Assembly (NCBI GenBank): GCA_011799875.1
Contig: CM022302.1
Span: 187,558,942-187,622,941, forward strand
Length of the DNA: 64,000 bases
Direction of reading: 5' to 3'
Source: Thinopyrum elongatum
Lineage: Eukaryota; Streptophyta; Magnoliopsida; Poales; Poaceae
Under the pieces are notes generated by a model, which worked only from the letters and a program-made list of their open reading frames with translations, ran no database searches and was not told the DNA's origin. Positions 23,554 to 35,719 of this stretch are shown in pieces. The position numbers and the translations under genes are program-made. The stretch's first letter is position 1; every line of letters begins with the position of its first letter.

Positions 23554-24055
23554 GAAAACCTCAACAATATTTTAACAAAAGTTAGAGAATAAAGCAGTCA
23601 TACATCTTTGAAAGGTAGCAGGTGCATTACATAATCCAAAAGGCGTACATCTATAAGCATAAGTTCCAAAAGGGAAAGTAAAAGTAGTTTTCTCTTGATC
23701 TTATTTTGACACAAGTATTTGACAGAAACCAGAATATCCATCAAGGAAACAAAAAGTGTATGCTTAGACAATCTTTCTAACATTTGATCAATAAAAGGTA
23801 AGGAGTAATGATCATTTCTAGTAGCTTTGTTTAATTTCCTTAAATCAATTACCATCCTATAACCAATTACAATTCTTCGTGGGATGAGTTCATTTTTATC
23901 ATTAGGAACAACAGTTATACCTCCTTTCTTAGGAACACAATGAACATGACTTACTCATCTACTATCAGCTATGGGATAAATTATACCTGCTTCCAGAAGC
24001 TTTAATATTTCATTTCTTACCACATCATTCATCTTAGGATTCAACCATCGCTAGT
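23554..24055 (-). pseudogene. RT fingers/palm of E2
   Basis: ORF 23855-23598 covers VIDLRKLNKATRNDHYSLPFIDQMLERL and then slips frame near 23755 (one base gained in 'aaacaaaaagtg'). The upstream part to about 24050 matches E1 17086-17324. Stops make it inactive. Confidence 0.82.
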
Positions 24056-24191
24056 GATCAACAATTGGCTTAGCATTGGGTTCCATATTAATTTTGTGTT
24101 GACATAGAGTGGGACTAATGCCCTTAAGATCATCAAGAGTATATCCAATAGCAGCACAGTGCTTCCTCAGAGTTTTAAGTAATCACTTTTC

Positions 24192-25100
24192 TTAATGCTC
24201 TGAAAGGTTAGCACCGATAATAATAGGATATATCTTCTTTTCACCCTGATAAGCATATTCCATCATGTCAGGTAATTTCTTAAGTTCAAACACAGGATCA
24301 CCCTTTGGTGGAGGAGGACCTCCAAGAGTTTCAACAGGAAAATTATGTTTAAGGATAGGTGCTTGATCAAAGAATATCTTATCTATTTCATTGCTTTCAT
24401 CCATATGCACATCATTTTCATGGTCTAGCAAATATTGTTCTAACGGATCAGTAGGGGGTACGACAATAGAAGTAAGACCAATAATTTCATCCTTACTAGG
24501 CAATTCTTTATCATGAAGTTGTCTATGGAATTTAGAGAAATTAAACTCATGAGATACATCACCAAAGTTAACACTAACAATTTCTTTATTGCAATCAATC
24601 TTAGCATTAACTGTATTCAAGAAAGGTCTACCAAATATAATCAGACAAAAATCATCTTGTGGAGAACCAAGAAATCGAAAATCAATATGGTATTTTATCT
24701 TTCCACACAAGACTTCAACATCTCTAACAATCCCAAGCGGTGAAATAGTATCTCTATTCGCAAGCTTAATAGTAACATCGATATCTTCTATCTCAAGAGA
24801 TGCAATATCATTCATAATCTCTTGATATAAGGTAAACGAAATAGCACTCACACTAGCACCCAAATCACATAAACCATGGTAACAATGATCTCCTATTTTA
24901 ACAGACACAACAGCCATGCCAACAACAGGCTTATTCTTTTCTTTAGGATCAGGCTTAGCAATTCTAGTAGCTTCATCATAGAAGTAAATAACATGCCCAT
25001 CAATATTATCGACCAAGAGATCTTTAACCATAGCAACATTAGGTTCAACTTTAATTTGTTCAGAGGGTCTAGGTGTTCTAATATTACTTTTATTAACCAT
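24192..25100 (-). pseudogene. Protease region ORF of E2
   Basis: 302 codons, the longest Athila-type protease frame in the window. Active site CDLGASVSAISF near residue 80, followed by ADR/ATI-type flap residues (VTIKLANRDTISPLGIV) and the C-terminal ILGR-like block (CLIIFGRPFLNT). The C-terminal third is the linker to RT. The start shown is simply the first ATG; in the intact parent this continued from gag, from which it is separated by a one-base loss near 25157. Confidence 0.85.
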
Positions 25101-25156
25101 AGTTGAGGCTTTAGTATGTTCCTTAATCCTAACAGGAAAAGGAGGTTTCTCAATAT

Positions 25157-26062
25157 AGCAGTAGGCTCAACTGGATCAACATTGTAAATGATAGTTTCAT
25201 CTTTAACTATAACGGGTTCCTCAATCTTTTCTTTAATAGGGGGATGATATTCAAACCACTTCTCCTTAGGGAGATCAACATGAGTAGCAAATGATTCACA
25301 GAAGGAGGCTACTATCTCAGAGTCAAGTCCATATTTAGTACTAAACATATGAAAAACACTGGTTTCCATAAAAGATTTAACACAATCAAACTCAAGTTTT
25401 ATACCTGACTCTTTACCTTTGTTGAGTTCCCAATCTTCAGAGTTGCGTTTAATTCTTTCCAGAAGATCCCATTTGAATTCAATAGTTTTCTTCATAAAGG
25501 AACAAGTAGAAGAAGAATCGAGCATGGATTGATCATTATGAGAAAGCCGAGCATAAAAATTATGTATGATAATTTCTCTTGAGAGATCATGATTGGGGCA
25601 TGTGTACATCATGTACTTAAGCCGAGCGATACTTTGTCCTTCATGAGGCCAAAAATTATATATATAGTTCCGATCACGATGAACCAAATGCGCTGGATAA
25701 AACTTCTGATGAAATTCGAATTTCAATCGGTTCCAATCCCACATTCCAATATCATCACTTAGCCTATACCATGTCAATACCTTTCCCTCCAAAGATAAAG
25801 GGAAAACCTTCTTCTTAACTCCATCATTGGATAAACCTGCAAGCTTAAATAATCCACAAACTTCATCCACATAGATTAAGTGCATATCGGGATGTATTGT
25901 TCCATCTCCTGCATAAGGATTAGCGAGCAGTTTCTCTATCATACCCGAAGGAAACTCATAATAAATATTTTCAGTAGGTGCAGTAGGTTGAGGGGCAACT
26001 CTTTGTGCCTCTGGTCGAGGTGAAGATACCCCAAACAAACCCCTCAAAGGATTACTTTCCAT
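25157..26062 (-). pseudogene. gag of E2
   Basis: ATG at 26060-26062. The gag domain (WDWNRLKFEFHQKFYP, IHNFYARLSHND) is open for about 300 codons, then a missing base near 25157 shifts the frame; the ORF runs on out of phase to 24893. Start is supported by position ~80 bases after the primer site and by the matching start of E1 (MENNPLRGLFGVSSPRPE). Confidence 0.87.
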
Positions 26063-26139
26063 AGTAACAAGTGACTGTAAATTTCAGCACATAATATAAA
26101 TGTTTCCTTACCAAATTCCACTCACCAAAGGCACTTCAG

Positions 26140-26157
26140 TCCCCGGAAATGGCACCA
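26140..26157 (-). other. Primer binding site of E2 (tRNA-Asp type)
   Basis: Minus strand TGGTGCCATTTCCGGGGA, 15 of 18 positions as the Athila consensus, 11 bases from the LTR. Confidence 0.8.
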
Positions 26158-26168
26158 GAAAAGAGTCT

Positions 26169-26793
26169 TGATGACCCACAAGTATAGGGGATCAATCATA
26201 GTCCTTTCGATAAGTAAGAGCGTCGAACCCAACGAGGAGTAGAAGGAAATGACAAGTGGTTTTTAGCAAAGTATTTTCTACAAGCACTGAAATCTTTGGT
26301 AACATGTAGTTTGATAGCAAGGTAATTTATAACGAGCAACAAGTACTAATGGTAACAAAGGTGAAGAAAGGTAGCCCAATCCTTCTTGTAGCAAAGGATA
26401 GGCCAGAACGGTCTCTTATAATAAGTAAAGCATTCTTGAGGACATGCAGGAATTTCATCTAGTCACTTTCATCATGTTTGTTTGATCCATGTTCGCTACT
26501 TTGATAATTTGATATGTGGGTGGACCAGTGCTTGGGTGCTTTTATTACTTGAACAAGCCTCCCCTTATGATTACCCCATCTTGCAAGCATCCGCAACTAT
26601 GAAAAAAGAATTAAGATAAATCTAAACATATCATGAAACATATGGATCCAAATCAGCCCCTTACGGAATAGCGCATAAAGTAGGGTTTAAGCTTCTGTCA
26701 CTCTAGCAACCCATTATCTAATTTCTACTCCACAATGCCTTCCCTTAGGCCCAAGTATGGTGAAGTGTCATGTAGTCAACGTTCACACGACAC
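26169..26793 (-). repeat. 5' LTR of E2, interrupted by E3
   Basis: LTR 'A' from TGATGACCCACAAG to 'ttcacacgacac', where E3 begins. The remaining ~0.9 kb is not found on the far side of E3 in this window. Confidence 0.85.
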
Positions 26794-28312
26794 TGCTACT
26801 TGTGAACTGCGTTGGATTTCCCCGAAGAGGAGAGGATGATGCAGTACAGTAGACATAAGTATTTCCCTCAGTTAAGAACCACGGCTATTAATCCAGTAGG
26901 AGAACCATGCAACACCTCCTTAACAGCACCTGCACACAAATAACTTATCCTTGTAACCCAACATGAACAAGGGGTTGTCAATCCCTCGGCGGTTACATGC
27001 AAGATTAAATTGTGTAGTAATTGAAAGATAGATCGAACAAAAATACAAAATAAAATAAATAAAGTAAAATTGCAGAAAGGTATTTTTAGGATTTTATATA
27101 TGATAAAAGTAGACCCGGGGGCCATATTTTTCACTAGAGGCTTCTCTCTTGAAAATAGCGTACGATGGGTAAACAAATTACTGTTGGGCAATTGATAGAA
27201 AAGCAAATAATCATGACGATATCCAAGGCAATGATCATGTACATAGGCATCATGTTCGAGACAAGTAGACCGACTCCTACCTGCATCTACTACTATTACT
27301 CCACACATCGACCGCTACCCAACATGCATCTAGAGTATTAAGTTCAAAAAGAACGGAGTAATGCCTTAAGCAAGATGACATGATGTAGACAAAATAAACT
27401 CATGCATGAATAAACCCCATCATTTTATCTTTAATGGCAACGATACAAATACGTGTCATGTCCCTTTCTGTCACTTGGATTGAGCACCGCACGATCGAAC
27501 CCATCACAAAGCAGCTCTCCCATTGCAAGAAAAATCAATCTAGTTGGCCAAACCAAATCAATAGACCGGAGAGAAATACGAAGCTATAACAATAATGCAT
27601 AAAAGAGTCCAGAGAAAACTCAAATAATATTCAGGGATAATCTGATCATAAACTCACAATTCATCGAATCCCAACAAACACACCGCAAAAGTGATTACAT
27701 CGAATAGAACTCCAAGAACATCGAGGAGAACATTGTATTGAAGATCAAAAAGAGAGAGAGAGAGCCATCTAGCTTCTAACTATGGACCCGTAGGTCTGTG
27801 GTAAACTACTCACACATCATCGGAAGGGCTGCAAGGTTGATGTAGAGCCCCTCCATGATCGAATTCCCCTTCGGCAGAGTGCTGGAAAAGGACTCCAGAT
27901 GAGATCTCGTGGTTCTGGAACTTGCGGCGGCGGAAAAAGTATTTTGGCTGGCCCTCATTGGTTTCCCAACTTTAGAGAATTTATAGAGACGGAGTTAGGT
28001 CAAACGGAGCCATGTGAGCCCCGGTGCCTCGTGGCCCACGCTTCATCTTCTGGCCCTCTCACGAAGTTTCTAGTGTCTCTTTTGTCCGAAAAAATCTCCA
28101 AAAAGTTTCGTGGCATTTGGACTTCGTTTGGTACTGATATTCTGAAAAAACCAAAAACAGACAAAAAACAGCAACTGGCACTGGACACTAAGTTAATAGG
28201 TTAGTCCCAAAAAATGATATATAATTGCTTGTAAATGCATATAGAACATCCAAGATTGATACTATAATAGCATGGAACTATCAAAAATTATAGATCCGTT
28301 GGAGATGTATGA
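26794..28312 (-). repeat. 3' LTR of E3
   Basis: 1,519 bp. Plus strand starts TGCTACTTGTGAACTGCG and ends GGAGATGTATGA; the last base pair of the expected TATCA end is mutated. Matches 32695-33299 and the solo LTR 17330-18900. Confidence 0.87.
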
Positions 28313-28328
28313 AGCATCCCCAAGCTTA
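28313..28328 (-). other. Polypurine tract of E3
   Basis: Minus strand TAAGCTTGGGGATGCT directly before the 3' LTR. Confidence 0.82.
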
Positions 28329-30464
28329 ATTCTTGCTCGTCCTCGAGTTGGTAAATGATAAAAACAGAATTTTTGATGTGGAATGCTACCTATCATATTC
28401 ATCATATAATCTTTTCTTTGTGGCATGGATATTCGGACTTGAGTGATTCAAAGCAATAGCTTATAGTTTGACATGAAAATATAAATGCTCAAGCATACCA
28501 ACAAGCAACCATGTCTTTCATAATATCAACGCTAAAGAAAGTTATCCCTAGCCCATCATGCTCAGTCATTGATCCATTCATGAAACACACTCAATATTAA
28601 CTACACCCAATGCACAAGTATGACAATAGTGCTCTCCAGTTGGTGCATTATAAGAGAAGATGGAGATTCAAAATAAAAATAAAAATTGCATAAAAGTAAA
28701 ATAGATAGGCCCATCACAGAGGGAAGCAGAGTTTTGCAGAGGTGCCAGAGCTCAAAGTTCATAACAGAGATAAAATTATTCTTGAGAGAGGCATGCTTTT
28801 CCTGTAAACATCATGACCAAAAGTTTTCAATATCTCCCATGCTAGACACATTATCGGCGGTTCCCAAACAGAAAACAAAGTTTCTTTTCTTTCCACCATA
28901 CTTTTACAATCCATGGATAGCCGTATCCGCGGGTGCCTTCCAAACTTACAACTTTCCAAGGAATTTATTATTGTTATTTTTTTCATTTCAGGACTGGGCA
29001 TCCCAACCAAAAAACGAAAACGGTCATAAACATGCATTGAGAATAACTAACACTGAATAATGCACAATAAGTAGCATGTAACTTCGTTGCATAACTATTG
29101 ACTTTACGTGCATGCATAGGTAATCACAAACCTTAACACTAATATTCTTACTAAATCACAATTACTCACTAGTATAACTCATATATTATCATCTCCATAT
29201 CGCAAAACTATTGCAAGGAATCAAACTTATCATATCCAATGATCTATATGGAAGTTTTTATTATATCCTTCTTGAATATTCATCATATTGGTACCAAATT
29301 CATATCTTGTGCAAATTACCATCACTATTATCAACTCTCAAAAAGCTATAAGTGAATCATGAGAGTTCATCTATTTCTTCAAAACATAATCACCACCGTG
29401 CTCAAAAAGATATAAGTGAAGTACTAGAGCAACTGCCTAGCTCAAAAGATATAAGTGAAGCACATAGAGTATTCTAACAAATCATGAAAAATGCGTGTCC
29501 CGCTCAAATAGATGTGTCCAACAAAGATGATTGTGAAAAACTAAAAAGCAAACAAAGCAAAGACTCATATAATACACGACGCTCCAAGCAAAACTCATAT
29601 CATGTGATGAATAAAAATATAGCTCCAAGTAATATTACGATGGTCGGTAGAAGAAAGAGGGATGCCTTCCGGGGCATCCCCAAGCTTAGTTGCTTGGGAG
29701 TCCTTTAATATTACCTTGTGGGTGCCTCGGTCATCCCCACGCTTAGGCTCTTGCCACTCCTTATTCCTTCATCCATCGTGATCTCACTCAAAACTTGAAA
29801 ACTTCAGCACACAAAACTCAACAAAATCTTCGTGAGATCCGTTAGTATAATAAAGCAAATCACTACTTTAAGTATTGTTGCAAACCCATTCATATTTTAT
29901 TGTTGCATTAGGCCTACTGTATTCTAAGTTCACCATGGCTTATACCCCCCGATACAATCCATAGATTCGTCAAAACAAGCAAACAACACAACAAAAACAG
30001 AATCTGTCAAATACAGAACAGTTTGTAGCAATTCGAACAATGACCATACTTATGTAACTAAAAAAATTCTGAAAATTTCGGAAAACATGGGTAATTTTCA
30101 TACCAATAATGTGTAAAAAATTCAGAATTTTATCACGCTCCATAAAATCTCAACAATTCTACTACTGGACGCAAATGTTACTGTTTTTGCACAGAATCAA
30201 AGCAACTATAATCCAAATCATCCCAAAGGCTTTACTTGGCAAAAACACTAATTAAAACACAAAAAACACAATCATAATAGTATCATAATTGTGTGCACAT
30301 AAGAAAACAGAAAAATAAACAAGAACATTAAGATAGCTATTGGGTTGCCTCCCAACTAGCTATATAGTTTTACGCCCCTAGCTAGGCATAATGCATAGTT
30401 TCAAGTGTTTTCATCTTTCAAATTAACTCCATAGGTTGCCCTCATAATAGATTCATATGGTTTC
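28329..30464 (-). other. 3' non-coding region of E3
   Basis: No conserved ORF. It is an inverted relative of 45500-48580 in E5. Contains extra polypurine-tract-like copies on the minus strand (near 29676 and 29735) and repeats of 'gatataagtgaa' at about 29345-29465. Anything functional here is likely cis-acting (packaging or RNA processing), which is inference. Confidence 0.65.
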
Positions 30465-30923
30465 TTAATTAATTCTTTTTCTTGGGAAGTGTTCCATACC
30501 TTTCTTTAACGAAAACTGAAATTTTATATTCCCTTCTTTCATATCAATAACAACACCTATGGTTCGTAAGAATGGTCTACCAAGTATTATGGGACAAGAC
30601 GGATTGCATTCAATATCAAGCACAATGAAATCAACGGGTACATAATTCCTATTTTCAAGAATAATAACATCACTTATTCTACCCAAAGGTTTCTTGATAG
30701 TAGAATCCGCTAAGTGCAAATTAAGAGAACATTCATCCATATTGGTAAAACCTAGCGCATCACATAGAGATTTTGGTATTGTGGAAACGCTAGCAGCAAA
30801 ATCACATAAAGCATTGCACTCATAATTTTTAATTTTGACATTAATGGTGGGTTCCAACTTATCATATAATTTCCTAGGTATTGAAATATCTAATTCTAGC
30901 TTTTCTTCTAAAGCTTTCATCAT
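30465..30923 (-). pseudogene. Aspartic protease of E3
   Basis: 152 codons with the retropepsin layout: NVKIKNYECNALCDFAAS at the active site, flap region and the C-terminal PIILGRPFLRT block. The catalytic triad reads D-F-A instead of the D-x-G of E1 and E2, so the invariant Gly is replaced. The frame ends in KRIN about 150 bases from the gag frame pieces. Activity is doubtful. Confidence 0.75.
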
Positions 30924-30928
30924 CGCTT

Positions 30929-31955
30929 CTACAATTGTTTAGTAAAAGCCTTATTTTGTTCATAAGCATTGGGTGAATTTAACATGGATTGCAACAAAGA
31001 AATACACTCAATCAAAGAACAACTATCATAATTAAAGTCTTTGTAATCCAAAAGAGTGGGTACATCACAATTTAAAGTTTTTACCTCTCCAAACCCACTT
31101 TTATCAATTTTTTCATTAAGATTTTCACCCTCCAAGCTATGGGGACACCTTCTAGCTAAAGTTGACATCAAGTTTAACATCGCTAAATAAAGATTTAATA
31201 GAAGAAACACCAATCATTTTAATATCTTCATCATTACTATGATGAAAACCAGGCGGAATCACTCTTTCTAAGAATTCTCGCTTAGCCCTCAATCTAGCGG
31301 TTCTTTCTTTACTTTCATCCATGGATACATAAAGAGCTTTAATTGATTCACTAATATCAATCTTGGGTGGCAAAATTTTAGACTTAGGATTTTCCACATC
31401 ATGAACAATTCTATCCATATTTCTAGACATATCATCAAGTTTACTCAATTTTTCTTCTATCATAGTGCTGAAAAGTTTTTGCGCATTAATAAATTCTTTG
31501 ATACTGCTTTCAAGATCAAAGGGCATCCTATTATTATTGTTATTATAAGAATTACCATAGGAATTGCCATAATTATTAGAGGAATATCCAGGGAACGGCC
31601 TAGGATTAAAATTACCTCTATAAGCATTACTATTAAAATTGTTTCGTGAGAAAAAATTCACATCTACGGGATCATTATTTTGCTTAATCAAAGTGGACAA
31701 TGCCACATAATTAGGATCAATAAGTGCATTTTTACTAGCAACCAATTTCATAAGCGCATCAACTTTACCACTCAAAGAACTAATTTCTTCAACCGAATTA
31801 ACTTTTTTACTAGTGGGAGTTCTTTCAGTATGCCATTGTGAATAATTTGCAATAATATTATCAATAAATTTGGTAGCCTCTCCTAACGCAATTTCAATAA
31901 AAGTACCACCCGCGGCGGAATCTAAAAGATTTCTAGAAACAAAGTTTAATCCCAC
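30929..31955 (-). pseudogene. gag C-terminal part of E3
   Basis: ORF 31955-31152 (267 codons) begins in the gag domain (GGTFIEIALGEATKFIDN), has an Asn/Tyr/Ser-rich linker (YGNSYGNSYNNNNN) and a charged helix (RLRAKREFLERVIPPGFH); 31213-30929 continues in another frame. No zinc knuckle. Separated from the N-terminal piece by a break near 32030. Confidence 0.78.
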
Positions 31956-32036
31956 ATAAATTTTTTATATGATCATCCATAAATTTAAACCATGAGTAGG
32001 GCAATTTCTTATCATTAGTTTCATCCTCTCCCAAGA

Positions 32037-32519
32037 TTAGTCAACATGTTCATGCTCAAGTTGCTTGAAATTCATAATTTTATTTCTAAGAGAAATAATT
32101 TTCACGGGAGGAAAATACTTGGTAATAAAAGCATCTTTACACCTATCCCAAGAATCAATACTATTCCGTGGAAAATATGAAAACCAAATTTTAGCGCGAT
32201 CTCGCAGTGAGAATGGAAATAATTTTAATTTCACAATATCATTATCCACATCTTTTTTATTTTGCGTACCACACAATTCTATGAAAATGTTCAGATGGGA
32301 TGCAGCATCTTCGTTAGGACTATCAGAAAATTGTTTTTTCATAACAAGATTTAACAAAGTGGCATTAATATCACAAGTCTCTGCACTAGCGGCGGGAGGA
32401 GCAATCGGAGTACTAATAAAATCATTATTATTAGTATTGGAAAAATCACACAATTTTTTATTTTCTTGAGACATCATAACTAGGCAAACAAGATAAAAAG
32501 CAAACAAAAAGGCAAACAC
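32037..32519 (-). pseudogene. gag N-terminal part of E3
   Basis: 160 codons; the likely start is MSQENKKLCDF at about 32474. Contains the gag core (HLNIFIELCGTQ, LKLFPFSLRDRAKIWFSYFP, DAFITKYFPP). It is followed at 32037 by a stop within the conserved QLEHE segment. Different in wording from E1/E2 gag, so E3 is a separate lineage. Confidence 0.8.
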
Positions 32520-32665
32520 GAAAAAAGCAAACGGAAAATGTTTTTGTATTTTCGTAAAAACTTTTTAGAAGTGGGGGAGATGAAAATGAGAGGCAAATGA
32601 AAAATAATGTAAATGCAAGGGGATGAAAATTTATGCGTAGGTACTTGATAGATGTTGATGATGTC

Positions 32666-32683
32666 TCCTCGGCAACGACGCTA
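32666..32683 (-). other. Primer binding site of E3
   Basis: Minus strand TAGCGTCGTTGCCGAGGA, 15 of 18 matches to the tRNA-Asp-type site, 11 bases from the LTR at 32695. Confidence 0.78.
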
Positions 32684-32694
32684 GAAATTCTTCC

Positions 32695-33299
32695 TGCTAC
32701 TTGTGAACTACGTTGGGATTTCCCCGAAGAGGAGAGGATGATGTGGTGCAGTAGAGATAAGTATTTCGCTCAGTTAAGAACCAAGGTTATCAATACAGTA
32801 GGATAACCATGCAACACCTCGTTAATAGCACTTGGACACAAATAACAAATCCTTGTAACCCAACGCGAACAAGGGGTTGTCAATCCCTCGGCAGTTACGT
32901 GCAAGATTAAATTGTGTAGTAATTGATAGATAGATCGAACAAAAATACAAAATAAAATAAATAAAGTAAAATTGCAGCAAAGTATTTTTAGGATTTTATA
33001 TATGATAAAAGTAGACCTGGGGGCCATAGTTTCACTAGAGGCTTCTCTCTTGAAAATAGCGTACGATGGGTAAACAAATTATTGTTGGGCAATTGATAGA
33101 AAAGCAAATAATCATGATGATATCCAATGCAATGATCATGTATATAGGCATCACATCCGAGACAAGTAGACCGACCCTGCCTACATCTACTACTATTACT
33201 CCACACATCGACCGCTATCCAGCATGCATCTAGAGTATTAAGTTCATAAAGAATGGAGTAACACCTTAAGCAAGATGACATGATGTAGACAAAGTAAAC
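32695..33299 (-). repeat. 5' LTR of E3, truncated
   Basis: Starts TGCTACTTGTGAACTACG and follows the 3' LTR to 'gtagacaaagtaaac', where a different LTR begins. Confidence 0.87.
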
Positions 33300-34909
33300 T
33301 GTGATGCCCCCGACTCGACCGTGCACTAATCATACACGCAGATGCGCATGATCAAGCCCAGAGACTCATGGGAAGATATCACAACACAACTCTAGACACA
33401 AAATAAAATAATACAAGCTCTATATTACACACCAGGGGCCTCGACGGCTCGAATACATAAGCTCGAGTACACAAGAGTCAGCGGAAGCAACAATATCTGA
33501 GTACAGACATAAGTAAAGAAGTTTGCCTTAGGAAGGCTGAGCAAAACAACATCATCTAGATCAAAAAGGTGTAGGCCTCCTACCTGGGAGCCTCCGAACT
33601 ACTCCTGGTCGTAGGTCTGCACATAGTACTAAGGTCCGTCGGTGTAGTAGTAGTCATCTACGAGGTTAGCTGACTCCGGGGCTTCGTCATCTGACGCAGT
33701 AATCGGGCAAGGGAAAAAGGGGTAGCAAAGCAACCGTGAATACTCATCCAAAGTACTCACAAGACTTACATTAGATATATACTAAGTATGCATCGGTATC
33801 AAAGGGAAGGGGCTGTATCTGTGGACTATACTGTAGAATTGCCAGAATAGAGGGGATGGCCTAGCCTATCAAAGACTAGCATCTGGCAGTGTCTTACAAC
33901 AACACAAGAGAGTAGAGTAACATACCATATAGTAACAAGTATATATTAGCCATGCCCAGAGATCCTTACTCGACTCCCTGCGAGCAAGCGATCCCGGAGC
34001 CATCATAACAGTTTAGTATCACAAGTATCTGGTTCAAGTTGTAGTAGATAGGGATACAACTCCAAGTGTCCATTACCATGGACATGGCTATTCGAACAGA
34101 TATACTTCCATGCAGGGGTGCACCAACTTACCCAACATGCTCGATTAACTCTGGCCAGACAAACTTTTCCTGGTCATGCTCGGCCTCGGCCGATCGACAC
34201 GACGTAGTCCTACCTATGCTCCGCAGGGAGGTCCTCGTCGGTCTACATCCTAAGTGCTCAAGGGTCTTGGGCCCATCGCCCTTTGCACTCCGGGTCGTTA
34301 TGCGATGAGCCGGGAAGAGCACCATCTCATCCTGGATGGCACTGGCCCGACAGGCCCACAATGTTGAACTGGACATCTGACAGAGCTTTCGGGAGAGTCG
34401 TACGATGCCGAGTGTTACCCCGCGTGGCGGTTAGTGTGAAAATGCCAGAGGCCTACTCAGATCACATATCCAAACCGTTAGTGTGTTGGGAGCTCGCGGT
34501 GACGATCAGTGCTCCTGTCGCCCTGTCTCGCGTACTTACGGCAAGGGACCCTCATGGTCTGCCTGCCCGGCCGTGCCGCGTAATTATCTTGCGGGTACCT
34601 GCACGGTCAACCCGACTTCATATCTCTCGCGAGTACCCCTCGGGGTCGACCGACTTCAACAAGGGGCTGAGGTAAAAACATGGTAACCGTGTGTCCATAA
34701 CATCAAGGGGGAATCCAAGGAATCACCCTCGTTTGATTCCTACTCGATGTCACCGTCAAGGTGAACTTGGAGGAATCACCCTTGATGGGTTCATAGTTGA
34801 GGGGTTGCATGACAGAGGCATAATCGGAGGTGGTGAAAGAGGAATTACCCTCGATAACTCACAACCGACTAGCTACGCTACAGAGATATCATCAGGAGTG
34901 AGGTAGGAG
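33300..34909. repeat. Latidu-like gypsy LTR fragment
   Basis: Begins TGTGATGCCCCCGACTCG and runs 1.6 kb without coding potential until CACTA-1 begins. Recognised from memory as a Triticeae gypsy LTR of the Latidu kind (0.5 sure of the name). The first bases resemble the Tekay LTR start TGTAGCGACCCGACC. The GC-rich frames around 34283-34675 lie in LTR sequence and are not genes. Confidence 0.65.
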
Positions 34910-35039
34910 CACTGGTACAGCGAGCTGCTATACAAACGGTTTTTAACCCCTTTCCATGACGGCATTTTAAACCGTCGCCTTTCTAGTGTGGGCGATAGGG
35001 GGATCCTTCCCGCACGACCCAGAAACCGTCGGGGATAGG
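34910..35039 (+). repeat. Terminal inverted repeat region of CACTA-1
   Basis: CACTGGTAC...AACCCCTTTCC...GAAACCGTCGGGGATAGG pairs with the reverse complement of 60203-60332 over about 130 bases with scattered mismatches. Confidence 0.8.
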
Positions 35040-35109
35040 CCCTCCAGTCACACACACTGCACAAAATGAGGTCATGTGTGATCGGGCTAGCCATCGCATA
35101 CAATTATAC

Positions 35110-35335
35110 AGGCCCAATCATTTTCATTCGTAACTACATCCCAAACAATAAATCCCACAGAAACGTTTCCCTTCGTATGTACATCCCACACAGTAGATCC
35201 AAGGAATACGTTTTCATTCATATGTACATCCCACACAGTCAATCCAAGAAGAACGTTTCCATTCGTATGCACATCCCACACAGTGAATCCCATACAAACA
35301 TTTTCGTTCGTATGTATATCCCACACAGTTTTCTG
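35110..35335. repeat. 45-bp subterminal tandem repeats of CACTA-1
   Basis: The motif 'tcgtatgtacatcccacaca' recurs at 35173, 35218, 35263 and 35308 with a degenerate copy before them, a period of exactly 45. Subterminal repeats are typical transposase-binding regions of CACTA elements. Confidence 0.85.
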
Positions 35336-35339
35336 TATA

Positions 35340-35715
35340 ACCTCATGTGCGATAGGCGTAACGATCACACACGCTCTGCCTCTGTTAATTGTTTGCTTTA
35401 TTCACATATATCACACACGATTCGATGAAGAAAATTGTATGGCGCTGGGCTATCCATCACACACGCTTTTACTGATAGAACCGTTTGTAAAGGTTCCATT
35501 ACCCATTTAGCAGGTTTATTTGTTTTACAATTAGTAATTCCAGTATTACGCAAATTCACATTTCATGTGGAACAGCTGTTTGCCAACTTCATAGCAGGCA
35601 CATAAATATATTTTAACATAACAGTACGATAGCTACATGAAAACAACACAGTACAACATATAGCTAGTTCAGCTTCATAAGCACAATATTAGAATAATAT
35701 ATTCATTTTCCTAAT
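35340..35715. other. Subterminal region without a gene
   Basis: Further short copies of 'cacacacg'-type motifs to about 35480, then A/T-rich sequence up to the 3' end of the zinc-finger pseudogene. Nothing else seen. Confidence 0.5.
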
Positions 35716-35719
35716 CGAC

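Larger units (their letters stand above)
21855..26793 (-). mobile_element. E2: internally deleted Athila element
   Basis: Minus strand: 5' LTR 26169-26793 (cut by E3), primer site 26140-26157, gag 26062 down, protease, RT, RNase H and the first part of integrase to 22501; then a direct jump into 3' LTR sequence (21855-22500). The integrase core, ORF3, 3' region and polypurine tract are absent. Less decayed than E1: gag and protease are long open frames. Confidence 0.85.
26794..33299 (-). mobile_element. E3: gag-protease-only Athila-like retroelement
   Basis: Minus strand: 5' LTR 32695-33299 (truncated), primer site 32666-32683, gag 32519-31152, protease 30923-30465, 2.1-kb non-coding 3' region, polypurine tract 28313-28328, 3' LTR 26794-28312. 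No RT, RNase H or integrase sequence is present and no sign of a local deletion, so it is probably non-autonomous by design and mobilised by relatives. The 5-bp left flank is GACAC; the right flank was lost. Confidence 0.85.

Noticed and set aside
34283..34675. 130-codon GC-rich ORF in the Latidu-like LTR
   Set aside because: Inside LTR sequence, overlapped by equally long frames on both strands, no motif.
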